DNA of 64,000 nt from Desulfopila aestuarii DSM 18488 (lineage in GTDB: Bacteria > Desulfobacterota > Desulfobulbia > Desulfobulbales > Desulfocapsaceae). The stretch is taken from NCBI GenBank assembly GCA_945863875.1, contig CAMBBS010000005.1, positions 1 to 64,000 of the forward strand. The letters are read 5' to 3'. Below the pieces are notes generated by a model. The model saw only the letters and a list, made by a program, of their open reading frames with translations. It was not told where the DNA came from and did not search any database. Numbering within the stretch: the first letter of the stretch is position 1; every line of letters starts with the position of its first letter. This document shows, piece after piece, positions 53,156 to 63,855 of this stretch. The position numbers and the translations under genes were made by a program.

Positions 53156-53204
53156 GGAGAGGGAAAAGGCTTTTTCCCTCTCCAGCCCCGATAAACGGGA
53201 TGAG
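53156..53204 (+). promoter_or_regulatory. Structured leader motif, copy C, upstream of htpG
   Basis: A 12-bp stem GGAGAGGGAAAA/TTTTCCCTCTCC (53156-53167 and 53172-53183) with loop GGCT precedes the CCCG-ATAAA-CGGG hairpin (53187-53199). A CTC/GAG outer pairing (53180-53182 and 53202-53204) overlaps the right arm of the long stem, so the two structures compete. It lies about 85 bases upstream of the htpG start. Confidence 0.45.
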
Positions 53205-53287
53205 TATCTGCACGAAAAACTGTTCTGCTAAAAAATACGGGAGAGTCTTTCGCAGGTATCCACGTACTCCATTATGTGAGGTAAAAC

Positions 53288-55168
<1,881 letters not shown>

Positions 55169-55190
55169 TCCCGACCCGTGTCTCGCCTCT

Positions 55191-55220
55191 GCCCCATGCC
55201 GGTTTTGTCCGGCATGGGGC
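55191..55220 (+). terminator. Terminator after htpG
   Basis: A 12-bp stem (GCCCCATGCCGG at 55191-55202 with CCGGCATGGGGC at 55209-55220). The T-run is weak, so the termination efficiency is uncertain. Confidence 0.6.
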
Positions 55221-55362
55221 ACTCCTTTCTGCCCCAAAGCTCTTTTTCTGCGGTGAAAATTCCTCTTATTTCCCGTTGGTCGGGGTTAATCGTTGAAAAA
55301 TAAATACCCACAGGCTATAGAGTTGTTGATGTTTAACAACAATCTGCTCTTTGGAGAATTGT

Positions 55363-55752
55363 ATGGTTTTGCGAACGAATTTTGTCCTGCTGCTGCTCCT
55401 TGCTCTGGTGGCCATTTCCGGTTGTTACAACACGCCGGTTCGTCATCTCGCCGCCGATGTCGCCCTGCTGAAGGTTGGCGAGTCGACCGAGGAAGATGTC
55501 TTGATCTTTCTCGGCGCCCCGGATAAACAGCAGGAACTTGATGCAGGGGTGGAAAAGTGGCTGTACAATGACAAGCACATGACCTTTTTAGAAAAGGCGC
55601 CCCTTGTCGGCAAACGCCTGGGGGCCCCGGAATACCGTCAGGTTGTCGTCACGCTACAGAACAAGATCGTCACCGGGGTTACCTACTCCTCTTCCGATGC
55701 CGACGATCTCGGCTGGTCGGATGACTTTTCCTGGCAAGAGAAAAAAGAGTGA
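55363..55752 (+). CDS. BamE/SmpA-like small lipoprotein
   Basis: The 129-residue protein has a signal peptide with lipobox AISGC. A segment VGESTEEDVLIFLGAPD resembles the BamE/SmpA repeat used in outer-membrane assembly accessories. The ATG at 55363 has GGAGAATTG upstream. Its stop overlaps the pcm start by one base (TGATG). Confidence 0.75.
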   Translation: MVLRTNFVLLLLLALVAISGCYNTPVRHLAADVALLKVGESTEEDVLIFLGAPDKQQELDAGVEKWLYNDKHMTFLEKAPLVGKRLGAPEYRQVVVTLQNKIVTGVTYSSSDADDLGWSDDFSWQEKKE

Positions 55753-56396
55753 TGGATCAGTACCGAACCGGGCGCGAACGAATGGTCCTGGAACAGCTCC
55801 GGAGCCGTGATATTGTCGACGAAGGTCTTCTGGCCGTCATGGCCGAGGTGCCGCGGCACTGTTTCGTCGATGACGCCATGCGTGGCCGGGCCTATGGCGA
55901 TCATCCTTTACCGATCGGCGCCGGCCAGACCATTTCACAGCCCTATATTGTCGCCTTTATGACCCAGGCGCTGCACTTGACCGGTCAGGAAAAGGTTCTT
56001 GAGATAGGCACCGGCAGTGGGTACCAGACCGCGGTTCTCTGCCGTCTGTGCAGCCAGGTATATACGGTGGAGCGAATTAACTCACTTTTAGCCGGGGCCA
56101 GGAAGGTCTTTGATCAGCTGCGCTACTATAATATCAGGTCGAAACTGGACGACGGGACCGTTGGCTGGCCGGAAAATGGACCCTATGATGCAATTATGGT
56201 CACCGCCGGCGGTCCGGAGATCCCCGAACCGCTGATAGAACAGCTTGCCGATCCCGGCCGGTTGATTATTCCGGTCGGCACGCAGCATGTGCAGGAGTTG
56301 CAGCTGCTTGAGAAAAAAGAAGGGCAGGTCGAGGTGACTAATCTTGCCAGTGTCCGTTTTGTCGACCTGGTGGGAGAACATGGCTGGGGTAAGTGA
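55752..56396 (+). CDS. pcm: Protein-L-isoaspartate O-methyltransferase
   Basis: The 214-residue protein has the SAM-binding motif EIGTGSGYQTAVL (around 80) and post-motif GAGQTISQPYIVAFM. It repairs isoaspartyl residues in aged proteins. Its ATG shares a base with the lipoprotein stop (TGATG). Confidence 0.93.
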   Translation: MDQYRTGRERMVLEQLRSRDIVDEGLLAVMAEVPRHCFVDDAMRGRAYGDHPLPIGAGQTISQPYIVAFMTQALHLTGQEKVLEIGTGSGYQTAVLCRLCSQVYTVERINSLLAGARKVFDQLRYYNIRSKLDDGTVGWPENGPYDAIMVTAGGPEIPEPLIEQLADPGRLIIPVGTQHVQELQLLEKKEGQVEVTNLASVRFVDLVGEHGWGK

Positions 56397-56400
56397 AACG

Positions 56401-56997
56401 ATGGGTGCGCCGGGGCTGATCCGCCGCCTTTATGACCGGTGCATGGAGTGGATCAGCGGGCGGCATGGGGAATGGGTGCTGTTTCTCATCGCCATTGTCG
56501 AATCCTCGTTTTTCCCCATTCCTCCCGATGTCTTTCTTATTGCCATGTGTGTGGTCCGACCTGGCAGATCTTTTCGCTACGCGTTGATCTGCTCCGTAGG
56601 GTCGGTTCTGGGCGGCGGGCTGGGCTATGGGCTCGGCTACTGGTTTATGGACGGTATCGGTATGTCCATTATCGACTGGTACGGCCTGTCGGAGAGATAT
56701 GGTCTGGTCCAGCAATATTTCAAGGCATATGATGTCTGGATAGTCGGCACGGCCGGGTTTACGCCCATTCCTTACAAGCTTTTCACCATCACTGCCGGTT
56801 TTGTCCAGTCGAACTTTTTTACCTTTATGCTCGTCTCGCTGCTCGCCCGTTCCGCCCGCTTCTTCCTCGTTGCCGGGCTTATCTGGCGATTTGGCCCGCA
56901 GATCAGGCGGTTTATTGACCGCTACTTCAATATCCTGTCCATCACCTTTGTTGTCTTGTTGATCGGCGGTTTTGTGCTGATAAAAACCATCCTCTAA
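56401..56997 (+). CDS. DedA/VTT-type membrane protein (YqaA-like)
   Basis: The 198-residue protein has the SNARE-associated/VTT pattern: ESSFFPIPPDVFLIAM near the start, a GSVLGGGLGYGLGYW turn, and TPIPYKLFTITAGF. DedA-family proteins affect lipid flipping and membrane potential. ATG 56401 lies four bases after the pcm stop; an in-frame ATG at 56380 overlaps pcm and is possible. Confidence 0.85.
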   Translation: MGAPGLIRRLYDRCMEWISGRHGEWVLFLIAIVESSFFPIPPDVFLIAMCVVRPGRSFRYALICSVGSVLGGGLGYGLGYWFMDGIGMSIIDWYGLSERYGLVQQYFKAYDVWIVGTAGFTPIPYKLFTITAGFVQSNFFTFMLVSLLARSARFFLVAGLIWRFGPQIRRFIDRYFNILSITFVVLLIGGFVLIKTIL

Positions 56998-57050
56998 AGA
57001 GAACAGGGTGGTGGCCCCCCAGGGGAAATACGGCGCATCGGAAGGACGGT

Positions 57051-57818
57051 TTAGGTACTTTTGACGAAAAGCCACTCGGTCGCGTTTGAATTTTCAGGAC
57101 TGAAACAATAGCCGTCGACTCGGAATTCCCGCAGCCTGGCCGCCTTGTCGATATGGTGGGTGATGGCAAAATCGATCATCATCCCCCGTGCTCTCTTGGC
57201 ATGAATGGGAATCGTGCGCAGTCGACCATTGTGCACTTGTTGAAAGGTGATATGCACCATCTCCGCCTGCAGTTTCTTCTCGTCAACGACCTTGGAATAT
57301 TCCTTGGAGGCAAGATTGACCAGCACGCTGTCCCCGTTTTCTGCGAAGGTTTCGTTGAGGCTCGCCGTAATTTTTTCCCGCCAGAACTGATAGAGGTTAT
57401 CGACCCCTGCCACCGACAGGGAACAGCCCATTTCCAGCCGGTACGGCTGCATCAGATCAAGTGGCCTGAGCAGGCCATAGAGACCGGAGAGGATAAAGAG
57501 ATGCTCCTGGGCATAGCGTAGTTGCTCCGGGCTGTAGTCTGCCGCCGCTATGGCACTGTAGGCATCTCCCTGAAAGGTAAAAAGCGCCTGTTTGGCATTG
57601 TCCGGGGAGAAGGGGGTGGTGAACGCGTGGATGCGCTGGTAGCTTGATTCGGTCAGCCGTTCGCTGGTCCGCATCAGCCGACCGAGTTCGTCCCGGTCGA
57701 GCAGCTTGAGGAAGTCGATGAGGATTTTCGCGTGGTCGAGCAGCAGGGGCTGGGTGTACTGTGCATGTATTCGTTTGTTATATTGCTGGGTCTTTGAAGG
57801 AGCGGTGAGTATCTGCAT
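57051..57818 (-). CDS. yaaA: YaaA-family peroxide-stress protein
   Basis: The 255-residue protein matches the YaaA/UPF0246 family: FQGDAYSAI, HLFILSGLYGLLRPLDLMQPYRLEMG, and NLASKEYSKVVD. Members protect against hydrogen peroxide by limiting free iron. AGGAAATTTC precedes the ATG. A perfect 12-bp palindrome AAGGTATACCTT (57874-57885) lies in the shared upstream region. Confidence 0.93.
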   Translation of the reverse strand: MQILTAPSKTQQYNKRIHAQYTQPLLLDHAKILIDFLKLLDRDELGRLMRTSERLTESSYQRIHAFTTPFSPDNAKQALFTFQGDAYSAIAAADYSPEQLRYAQEHLFILSGLYGLLRPLDLMQPYRLEMGCSLSVAGVDNLYQFWREKITASLNETFAENGDSVLVNLASKEYSKVVDEKKLQAEMVHITFQQVHNGRLRTIPIHAKRARGMMIDFAITHHIDKAARLREFRVDGYCFSPENSNATEWLFVKST

Positions 57819-57873
57819 GAAATTTCCTGGAAGAATAAGCTGAAATTACTTAAAGAATGTTCACTCTTGCGGT

Positions 57874-57885
57874 AAGGTATACCTT
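57874..57885. promoter_or_regulatory. Palindrome AAGGTATACCTT in divergent intergenic region
   Basis: A perfect 12-bp palindrome about 55 bases upstream of the YaaA start and 70 bases upstream of the divergent gene. It could be a regulator half-site pair controlling both genes. Confidence 0.3.
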
Positions 57886-57924
57886 TTCCATGATACCACA
57901 TAAATGATGGCTGAAGATTCAATT

Positions 57925-57939
57925 TTGTCAAATTGACAA
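57925..57939. promoter_or_regulatory. Perfect palindrome TTGTCAA-A-TTGACAA before the 57952 gene
   Basis: A 15-base palindrome with one central base lies 12 bases before the start codon, overlapping the ribosome-site region. It may be an operator. Confidence 0.35.
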
Positions 57940-57951
57940 TGGAGGAGAGAA

Positions 57952-58380
57952 ATGGATGCTGCACAGACCGCTGCCCAGGAAATCGAATCTTTTCTTAACA
58001 GTTGGCCGGGTGAGGTACAGCCGATGCGTGACTGGTTCGGGAGATTTTATAGGGAGTTGGCTTCGCTTGAGGGCGTGACCTTTACCTTTGCCGCGCGGCC
58101 GGGGGTGAGCTATTCGATGCGACCGGTGCATAAGCATCAGAAGGAAAAGGCTCTCTTTGCCATCGTCGATGTCATTGATGACGATCCCGGCGAGAGATGG
58201 CTGTCGGTATGTTTTTATGAAGACATGATCACCGATCCCGCCGGGCGTGGAGAAATCATTCCCGGCGGCCTGTCCGGCCAGGACGGCTACTGTTTTGACA
58301 TGTACGAAAATGATGAGGAACTGGCTGGGTATCTGCTTGGCCGTTTGCAGGAGGCCGCCGCCGCCGCGGCCGGCGACTGA
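57952..58380 (+). CDS. Conserved-looking protein of unknown function
   Basis: The 142-residue acidic soluble protein has no signal sequence. It contains GVTFTFAARPGVSYSMRPVH and the conserved-looking KEKALFAIVDVIDDDPGERWLSVCFYEDMITDP. GGAGGAGAG sits directly upstream of the ATG. Not recognised as a named family. It is divergent from YaaA and ends at a terminator. Confidence 0.75.
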   Translation: MDAAQTAAQEIESFLNSWPGEVQPMRDWFGRFYRELASLEGVTFTFAARPGVSYSMRPVHKHQKEKALFAIVDVIDDDPGERWLSVCFYEDMITDPAGRGEIIPGGLSGQDGYCFDMYENDEELAGYLLGRLQEAAAAAAGD

Positions 58381-58392
58381 CATCATTGTAGC

Positions 58393-58435
58393 CACGCCCC
58401 GGTCACGGGGAGCACAAGTGCTCGGGGCGTGTTTT
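58393..58435 (+). terminator. Rho-independent terminator after the 57952 gene
   Basis: CACGCCCC (58393-58400) pairs with GGGGCGTG (58424-58431), enclosing a GAGCAC/GTGCTC hairpin and followed by TTTT. Confidence 0.7.
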
Positions 58436-58457
58436 ATGCGTGGTGAAAAAAACGGGG

Positions 58458-59840
58458 TCAGTTCTTAAAACTGTGGATCGGCGCCGGCATTCTGCCGCCC
58501 CAGGCGATGAACCTGCTCGACTTGCCGATGTTTCTTACCGGCATAATCGGGCTTGCGCCGAAAAGGCCGCCGAAACTGACAGAGTCACCGACCTCCTTGC
58601 CAGGCACCGGGATGAGGCGCGCGGCGGTGGTCTTGGCGTTGATCAGGCCAAGAGCCATCTCGTCGGCGATGATTGCCGAGATGGTATCGGCATCGACCGA
58701 CCCGGGAATGGCGATCATATCCAGGCCGACGGAACAGACGCAGGTCATCGCCTCGAGTTTTTCCAGACAGAGCGAGCCGTCACCCACCGCTTCGGCGAGC
58801 ATGGCGTCTTCCATGACCGGGATAAAAGCACCGCTCAGACCGCCCACTGTTTTACTGGCAAAGATGCCGCCTTTTTTCACGGCGTCGTTGAGCATGGCGA
58901 GAATGGCAGTGGTACCGGGGGCACCGATGGCGTCCACCCCGAGAATCTTGAAAATTTCGCCGACGCTGTCGCCGATGGTCGGCGTCGGGGCCAGGGACAG
59001 ATCGACCACGCCGAAGTCTATGCCCAGGGATTTGGAGACGACGCGGCCGATAAGCTCGCCGCAGCGGGTAACCCGGAAGGTGGTCTGTTTGATCTCCTCG
59101 GCCAGTTCATCGAGCTGCAGGCTGCCCGGCTCCGGATGTTTCTCGATAAGCCGCTCCAGGGCCCGGGCTATGACCCCTGGTCCACTGACACCGACGTTGA
59201 GGACTGCATCCGCTTCTTCCACGCCATGAATGGCGCCGGCCATGAACGGATTGTCGCCGGGCTGATTGCAGAAGACGACAAACTTTGCCGCCCCAAAGCC
59301 GCCCTGATCGGCGGTCCTTGCCGCCAGCTCTTTAATGGTGTGGCCCATCATCGCCAGGGCGTCCATATTGATGCCTTTCTGGGTGGTGCCGATATTTATC
59401 GAGGAACAGACCTTTTCGGTCTGCGCCAGAGCCTCCGGGATCGAGGCGATAAATTCCCGGTCGGTTCTGGTCATCCCCTTCTCCACCTGGGCGGAAAAGC
59501 CGCCGAGGATATCAACGCCGACGGCTGTTGCCGCCTGGTCGAGGGTTCTGGCGATGCGGACAAAATCATCGCGAAGAAAACCGGCCCCGACAAAGGCTAT
59601 CGGGGTTACGGCAATACGCTTATTGACGATGGGAATACCATATTTTTTACTTATTGTATCGCAGGTTGCCACGAAATTCCCGGCATAGCCGACTATTTTC
59701 TCATGAATTTTCTGGCATGTTTGTTCGACATCGCCTCCTCGGCAATCGAGAAGACTGATGCCCATGGTCACTGTACGGACATCGAGATTTTCTTTTTGAA
59801 TCATCTCGACGGTGGCAAGAATCTGGTCGGAACGTAGCAT
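58458..59840 (-). CDS. UPF0210/DUF711 family protein
   Basis: The 460-residue protein matches UPF0210: [19 protein letters not shown] near 30, [12 protein letters not shown], and the [24 protein letters not shown] region. Function is unknown. Neighbouring ACT-domain genes are a known pairing with UPF0210, and that is what lies upstream here. AGGAG is ten bases before the ATG. Confidence 0.9.
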   Translation of the reverse strand: MLRSDQILATVEMIQKENLDVRTVTMGISLLDCRGGDVEQTCQKIHEKIVGYAGNFVATCDTISKKYGIPIVNKRIAVTPIAFVGAGFLRDDFVRIARTLDQAATAVGVDILGGFSAQVEKGMTRTDREFIASIPEALAQTEKVCSSINIGTTQKGINMDALAMMGHTIKELAARTADQGGFGAAKFVVFCNQPGDNPFMAGAIHGVEEADAVLNVGVSGPGVIARALERLIEKHPEPGSLQLDELAEEIKQTTFRVTRCGELIGRVVSKSLGIDFGVVDLSLAPTPTIGDSVGEIFKILGVDAIGAPGTTAILAMLNDAVKKGGIFASKTVGGLSGAFIPVMEDAMLAEAVGDGSLCLEKLEAMTCVCSVGLDMIAIPGSVDADTISAIIADEMALGLINAKTTAARLIPVPGKEVGDSVSFGGLFGASPIMPVRNIGKSSRFIAWGGRMPAPIHSFKN

Positions 59841-59902
59841 GGTCGTTGTTTCTCCTGTCCCGTAACAATGCGTGATGCGGGAATAAAAATGATCGGCTTT
59901 CT

Positions 59903-60463
59903 TCAGTGCAGGGTGACTTCGTTGGTTACCTGAAAAATGTCATTATGCTGCATCATGATGGTCAGCCCGCTTTGCCGTGAGTATTCTTCAAGCTCCTGCT
60001 GCAGGGTGTCAAGTGATGTGGTGCAGTGTTTCAGATCCAGCTGCAGGGCCATGGTGTACTGGTCGTTTTTCAGGGTGGTCGCCAGGTCGAAGATGTTGAT
60101 ATTGTGGTTGTAACAGAACAGGCTGATACCGTGGACGATGCCGCTCTTGTTCGGTCCCTGCACGGTGAGAATATACGTCTCTTCGGGTGGGCCCATATTT
60201 TCTTCTTGCTGGTCGGCGGTAAGCTCCTTGATCGACACTTCAAATTTACAGCTGGTTTTGATATGGGAAATGGCGGCGAGGAGATCTTCTTTGGTCACTT
60301 CCGGGGGAAAGGAAGCACTGAGAATCATCGTCAAATAGCCGCAGAGAACCGTCTGGTTTAAATCGGCGACATCGCCGCCAAGTTGGTAGATGGCCCCGGT
60401 AATGTCGGCAATTATTCCCGGTCTGTCCTTGGACATCACCGAAATGATCATCTGTTTCCTCAT
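59903..60463 (-). CDS. Two-ACT-domain regulatory protein (GcvR-like)
   Basis: The 186-residue protein has two ACT domains: [32 protein letters not shown] at the N-terminus and [30 protein letters not shown] in the second half. ACT domains bind amino acids. It precedes the UPF0210 gene on the same strand. GcvR-type ACT pairs regulate glycine metabolism in some bacteria; a role here is inference. AGGAGTAAAG precedes the ATG. Confidence 0.88.
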   Translation of the reverse strand: MRKQMIISVMSKDRPGIIADITGAIYQLGGDVADLNQTVLCGYLTMILSASFPPEVTKEDLLAAISHIKTSCKFEVSIKELTADQQEENMGPPEETYILTVQGPNKSGIVHGISLFCYNHNINIFDLATTLKNDQYTMALQLDLKHCTTSLDTLQQELEEYSRQSGLTIMMQHNDIFQVTNEVTLH

Positions 60464-60501
60464 GCTCTTTACTCCTGGTTGCAGGCGGCAAGTTCCCGGG
60501 G

Positions 60502-60530
60502 AGATTCTTTTCAGCTTGTTAAAAGAATCT
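60502..60530. repeat. 10-bp inverted repeat upstream of the ACT gene
   Basis: AGATTCTTTT (60502-60511) and AAAAGAATCT (60521-60530) are perfect inverted arms. They sit about 40 bases upstream of the ACT start, so they may form a leader hairpin or an operator. Confidence 0.45.
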
Positions 60531-60858
60531 CGTCAGGGTGTTTGCACCGACTTGTTTTCCCTCTCTCGGGGGTAGTTTTTATGGTGACGGCAGGTTTTGC
60601 AGCTGTTGGCTATGCCCAGCGAAATCCGGCATTATCGCACTGATTATAAAAATCAGCAAGCAGGAAAATCGTATTTTCCAGGCAGTGACCGGCTGTTTTG
60701 CCGCCTTTGCCGTGAATTAATGAGTATTTTTGGGCTATTCCTTGTATACTTCAGCCTTTTTATGATTTTATGACTGGACGGAGAACCTGGCAGGCCGGTG
60801 AGAAGGACAGAAGACACGACCAGGGCCTGGGGGAATTCTGCACCGTGAGTGGGAAGAG
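60531..60858. other. Intergenic region, no supported gene
   Basis: Only short, featureless frames. AT-rich stretch near 60720-60775 may hold a promoter for the gene at 60859, but I could not fix a −10/−35 pair. Confidence 0.35.
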
Positions 60859-61881
60859 ATGATGGAAAAAAAATTATTTGTCGATGGGCTGAAAGAAGGT
60901 GACCGGTTTGAAGACCTCTTTCTGGTTAAAAACGTCAAACTTGGCGAGACCCGGGCGGGCAAGCCGTATCTGGTGTTGACCGTCATGGACAAGAGCGGCG
61001 AAGTATCCGGGCCGGTCTGGGATAATGTCCCGGCACTGCAGGAAATTTGTCAGACTGGAACAGTGGTGCGGCTGACGGGGATGGTGCAGTCGTATCGTGA
61101 CGCCCTGCAGCTGCGTATTGATGGGGTCAGCCGGGTTGCCGAGGCGGACGTTGACCTGGGCCATTTCTATCCTGCCTCGCCGAGAAACATCCAGGAAATG
61201 GCCGATGGGCTGCAGGCCCTTGTCCTCGGAGTGAGCAATCCTTTTTTAAAGAAACTGCTCAACCATTTTTTTAAAAAAGGTGAGTGGTGGTCGTGCTTCC
61301 AGGCGGCCCCTGCCGCCAAGGGCATTCACCATGCCTATATCGGCGGCCTGCTCGAACATTCCCTGTCGGTGGCCGGAGTTGCTGATTTTCTGGCGAAACA
61401 CTATGCAGGGGTTGACCGGTCGCTGCTTATCGCCGGCGCTTTGCTGCACGATATTGGTAAACTCGAAGAGCTGAAGATGGAAGGGGGAATCGTCGAATAT
61501 ACCGTGCGCGGCAGGCTGAAAGGGCATCTGGTTATCGGCAGTGAAATGGTGGCTCAGGCGGCCGGAAAAATAGATAATTTCCCCGAAGAGCTGCTGGAAC
61601 AGCTGCAGCATCTCATCCTTAGTCATCATGGCCGGCAGGAATTCGGTTCGCCGACCGTGCCGATGACCGTGGAGGCATTCATGCTCAGTTTTCTGGATGA
61701 CCTCGATGCCAAAATGAATATTACCGAACAGCTGAGAAGGAAAATGGACAAAAAGGAAAGAAGCTGGACCGATTACCAGCGCAGTCTTGAGCGTTATCTC
61801 TATCTGGGCGGCTTTGGCGAAAAAGGGCAGGATAACGAGACCGCTCAGTCGGCCAACAGCCGGCAGCCCTCTCTTTTTTAA
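60859..61881 (+). CDS. YhaM-like OB-fold plus HD-domain 3'-5' exoribonuclease
   Basis: The 340-residue protein has an N-terminal OB-fold region (GKPYLVLTVMDKSGEVSG) and a C-terminal HD domain with the metal motif GLLEHSL ... LLHDIGKLEEL and the second His site (LILSHHGRQEFGSP). This is the YhaM/CBF1 layout: Mn-dependent exonuclease on RNA/DNA. A second in-frame ATG follows the first. It begins a run with holB, ricT and metG. Confidence 0.87.
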   Translation: MMEKKLFVDGLKEGDRFEDLFLVKNVKLGETRAGKPYLVLTVMDKSGEVSGPVWDNVPALQEICQTGTVVRLTGMVQSYRDALQLRIDGVSRVAEADVDLGHFYPASPRNIQEMADGLQALVLGVSNPFLKKLLNHFFKKGEWWSCFQAAPAAKGIHHAYIGGLLEHSLSVAGVADFLAKHYAGVDRSLLIAGALLHDIGKLEELKMEGGIVEYTVRGRLKGHLVIGSEMVAQAAGKIDNFPEELLEQLQHLILSHHGRQEFGSPTVPMTVEAFMLSFLDDLDAKMNITEQLRRKMDKKERSWTDYQRSLERYLYLGGFGEKGQDNETAQSANSRQPSLF

Positions 61882-61901
61882 CTGACGGGAGTGTTGGACG
61901 G

Positions 61902-62891
61902 ATGACGGGCATGGCGGTTTCCTCTTTTTGCTGTTTCACCCAGCTCTTTGGCCAGGAGAAGGCCAAGCGGATGCTCAGCCGCTCTCTTGCCGCCGGTCGT
62001 GTGCCGCATGCCTATATCTTCAAGGGGCCGGAAGGGGTCGGCAAAAGGCTGTTTGCCAGGGGGGTCGCCGCCGCGGTAAACTGTCGGGATAAAGAACGGA
62101 TCGGGGCCTGCGGGGTCTGTGTCTCGTGTAAAAAGTTCCGTTCGATGAATCACCCTGATTTTCAGGTGGTCAGTCCGGAGAAAGGGGTGATCAAAATTGA
62201 TCAGATCCGGCGGCTGACGAAGGAACTCAGCTACCCGCCCTATGAATCGACCATGCGCGTCGTGGTGCTGGAAGATGTCCAGACCATGCGCCGTGAGGCG
62301 GCCAACAGCCTGCTGAAGACCCTGGAAGAACCGCCGGAAAACAACCTGCTTATCCTCACCGCCGAGGCCTCGCAGGAGATTCTGCCGACCCTGACCTCAA
62401 GATGCCAGGTGGTGCCGTTTAGCCAATTGAGTGTTGATGATACGGTGACTATTCTTGTGCAGCAGGGGGTTGAACGCGAAGCCGCCCTCCTTCTGGCGCG
62501 GCTTTCCGAGGGGAGTCCCGGCAAGGCCCTGCTGTTTCATAAAACGGCCATGATCGGTCTGTGGCGAAAAACGGTGTCGTTTTTATCGGATAAGGCGATG
62601 GATGCCGATCGCGATGTTGGAGAACTCTTGCATTTAGCGGAAAATATGGCAAGTCTGAAAGAAGAGCTGCCATCTCTTCTGGGGCTGCTTAAAATCTGGT
62701 TAAGGGATCTTCTCCTCGGAGGCGCCGCAGACGGGTCCGGGGCGATTACCGGCACCATTTCGGGGAAGAGTTGGCATTCGAGTGAACTTTTTGTTAAATT
62801 ACAGGCTATTGATCGGGCGGAGAGGGAACTTGCCCGTAACTGTACCCGAAGCCTCGTCTGTGAGGTTCTTTTGTTCAAGTTGCAGTGCTAA
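61902..62891 (+). CDS. holB: DNA polymerase III delta-prime subunit
   Basis: The 329-residue AAA+ protein has Walker A GPEGVGKR, a zinc cluster (CGVCVSCKKF), the SRC motif in LTSRCQVVPF and DnaX-type sensor regions (NSLLKTLEEPPENNLLIL). It helps load the sliding clamp. GGGAG is ten bases upstream of the start. Confidence 0.92.
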   Translation: MTGMAVSSFCCFTQLFGQEKAKRMLSRSLAAGRVPHAYIFKGPEGVGKRLFARGVAAAVNCRDKERIGACGVCVSCKKFRSMNHPDFQVVSPEKGVIKIDQIRRLTKELSYPPYESTMRVVVLEDVQTMRREAANSLLKTLEEPPENNLLILTAEASQEILPTLTSRCQVVPFSQLSVDDTVTILVQQGVEREAALLLARLSEGSPGKALLFHKTAMIGLWRKTVSFLSDKAMDADRDVGELLHLAENMASLKEELPSLLGLLKIWLRDLLLGGAADGSGAITGTISGKSWHSSELFVKLQAIDRAERELARNCTRSLVCEVLLFKLQC

Positions 62892-62921
62892 CGAGCTGAA
62901 GCACTAAAGGATACATGCTCT

Positions 62922-63824
62922 ATGTCAGTCAGTGAAAACGAAATTTATGTCGATGAAGCACCTGCGCAGGAACCGGTGTACTATCGGTTTCAGTTTCGCC
63001 AAGGTGGGCAGCAGTTTACCGGTGCCGGCCCCTTTCCCGGGCTCGTCGCCGGCACCGTGGTGATGGTCAAGACGGATCATGGCCTTGAGCCAGCGCGTAT
63101 AGCGGGCTATTCCCCGATATGCGGATGCCATGGACCGAAGGGGCAGGCCAACCATGAACTTGAACGGGTGGCCCAGGGAGTTGAGCTGGAAAAATTCGTC
63201 AACCTGGCGGAAACTGAAGAAATTGCTTTTAAGGTGTGCCGTTCCTTGATAGAAAAACATAGTCTTGGCATGCATCTTGTCAGGGTGGAACGTTTTTTCA
63301 ACGGCAGCAAAATGATTTTCTATTTTACCGCCGACAGCAGGGTCGACTTCAGGATGCTGGTAAAAGACCTCGTCCAGGAGTTTCGCACCAGAGTGGAAAT
63401 GCGTCAGGTCGGGGTGCGCCATGAAACGAAAATGATCGGTGGTATCGGCACCTGCGGGCGCGAGCTGTGCTGTTCTTCGTATATTAAAAATTTTGAATCG
63501 GTGTCGATTAAAATGGCCAAAGAGCAAGATCTTCCGCTCAACCCGACGAAAATATCCGGGGTGTGCAATCGGCTGCTCTGCTGTTTGACCTATGAGTACG
63601 AAACCTACAAAAAACAACGCAAGAACATGCCGAAGACGGGTAAAAAGGTCAAGGTCGACGGCGAACAGTATCTCGTTAAACGGCAGATGCCGCTGCAGGA
63701 TGCGGTCATTGCCGAAAACAGCGCCGGTGACGATGTCGTGCTGAAAAAAGACCAGTGGGAGTTGTCGCAGCCTTTAAAAAAAGACAATCCCGAGAAGAAA
63801 AGAGAAAAGAAAAAAGGCAAGTAG
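62922..63824 (+). CDS. ricT: PSP1-domain protein RicT-like
   Basis: The 300-residue protein has the PSP1 domain with the paired Cys clusters CGRELCCSSY and CNRLLCCLTYEYETY. RicT belongs to a complex that affects RNase Y in Bacillus; the role in Gram-negatives is unclear. The C-terminal 60 residues are Lys/Glu-rich. It lies between holB and metG, a common neighbourhood. Confidence 0.88.
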   Translation: MSVSENEIYVDEAPAQEPVYYRFQFRQGGQQFTGAGPFPGLVAGTVVMVKTDHGLEPARIAGYSPICGCHGPKGQANHELERVAQGVELEKFVNLAETEEIAFKVCRSLIEKHSLGMHLVRVERFFNGSKMIFYFTADSRVDFRMLVKDLVQEFRTRVEMRQVGVRHETKMIGGIGTCGRELCCSSYIKNFESVSIKMAKEQDLPLNPTKISGVCNRLLCCLTYEYETYKKQRKNMPKTGKKVKVDGEQYLVKRQMPLQDAVIAENSAGDDVVLKKDQWELSQPLKKDNPEKKREKKKGK

Positions 63825-63855
63825 GCAACTTTGTTGGGCGACAACGGCCGGATAA

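Noticed and set aside
58440-59837. Plus-strand frame of 465 codons
   Set aside because: It is antisense to the UPF0210 gene, which shows family motifs.
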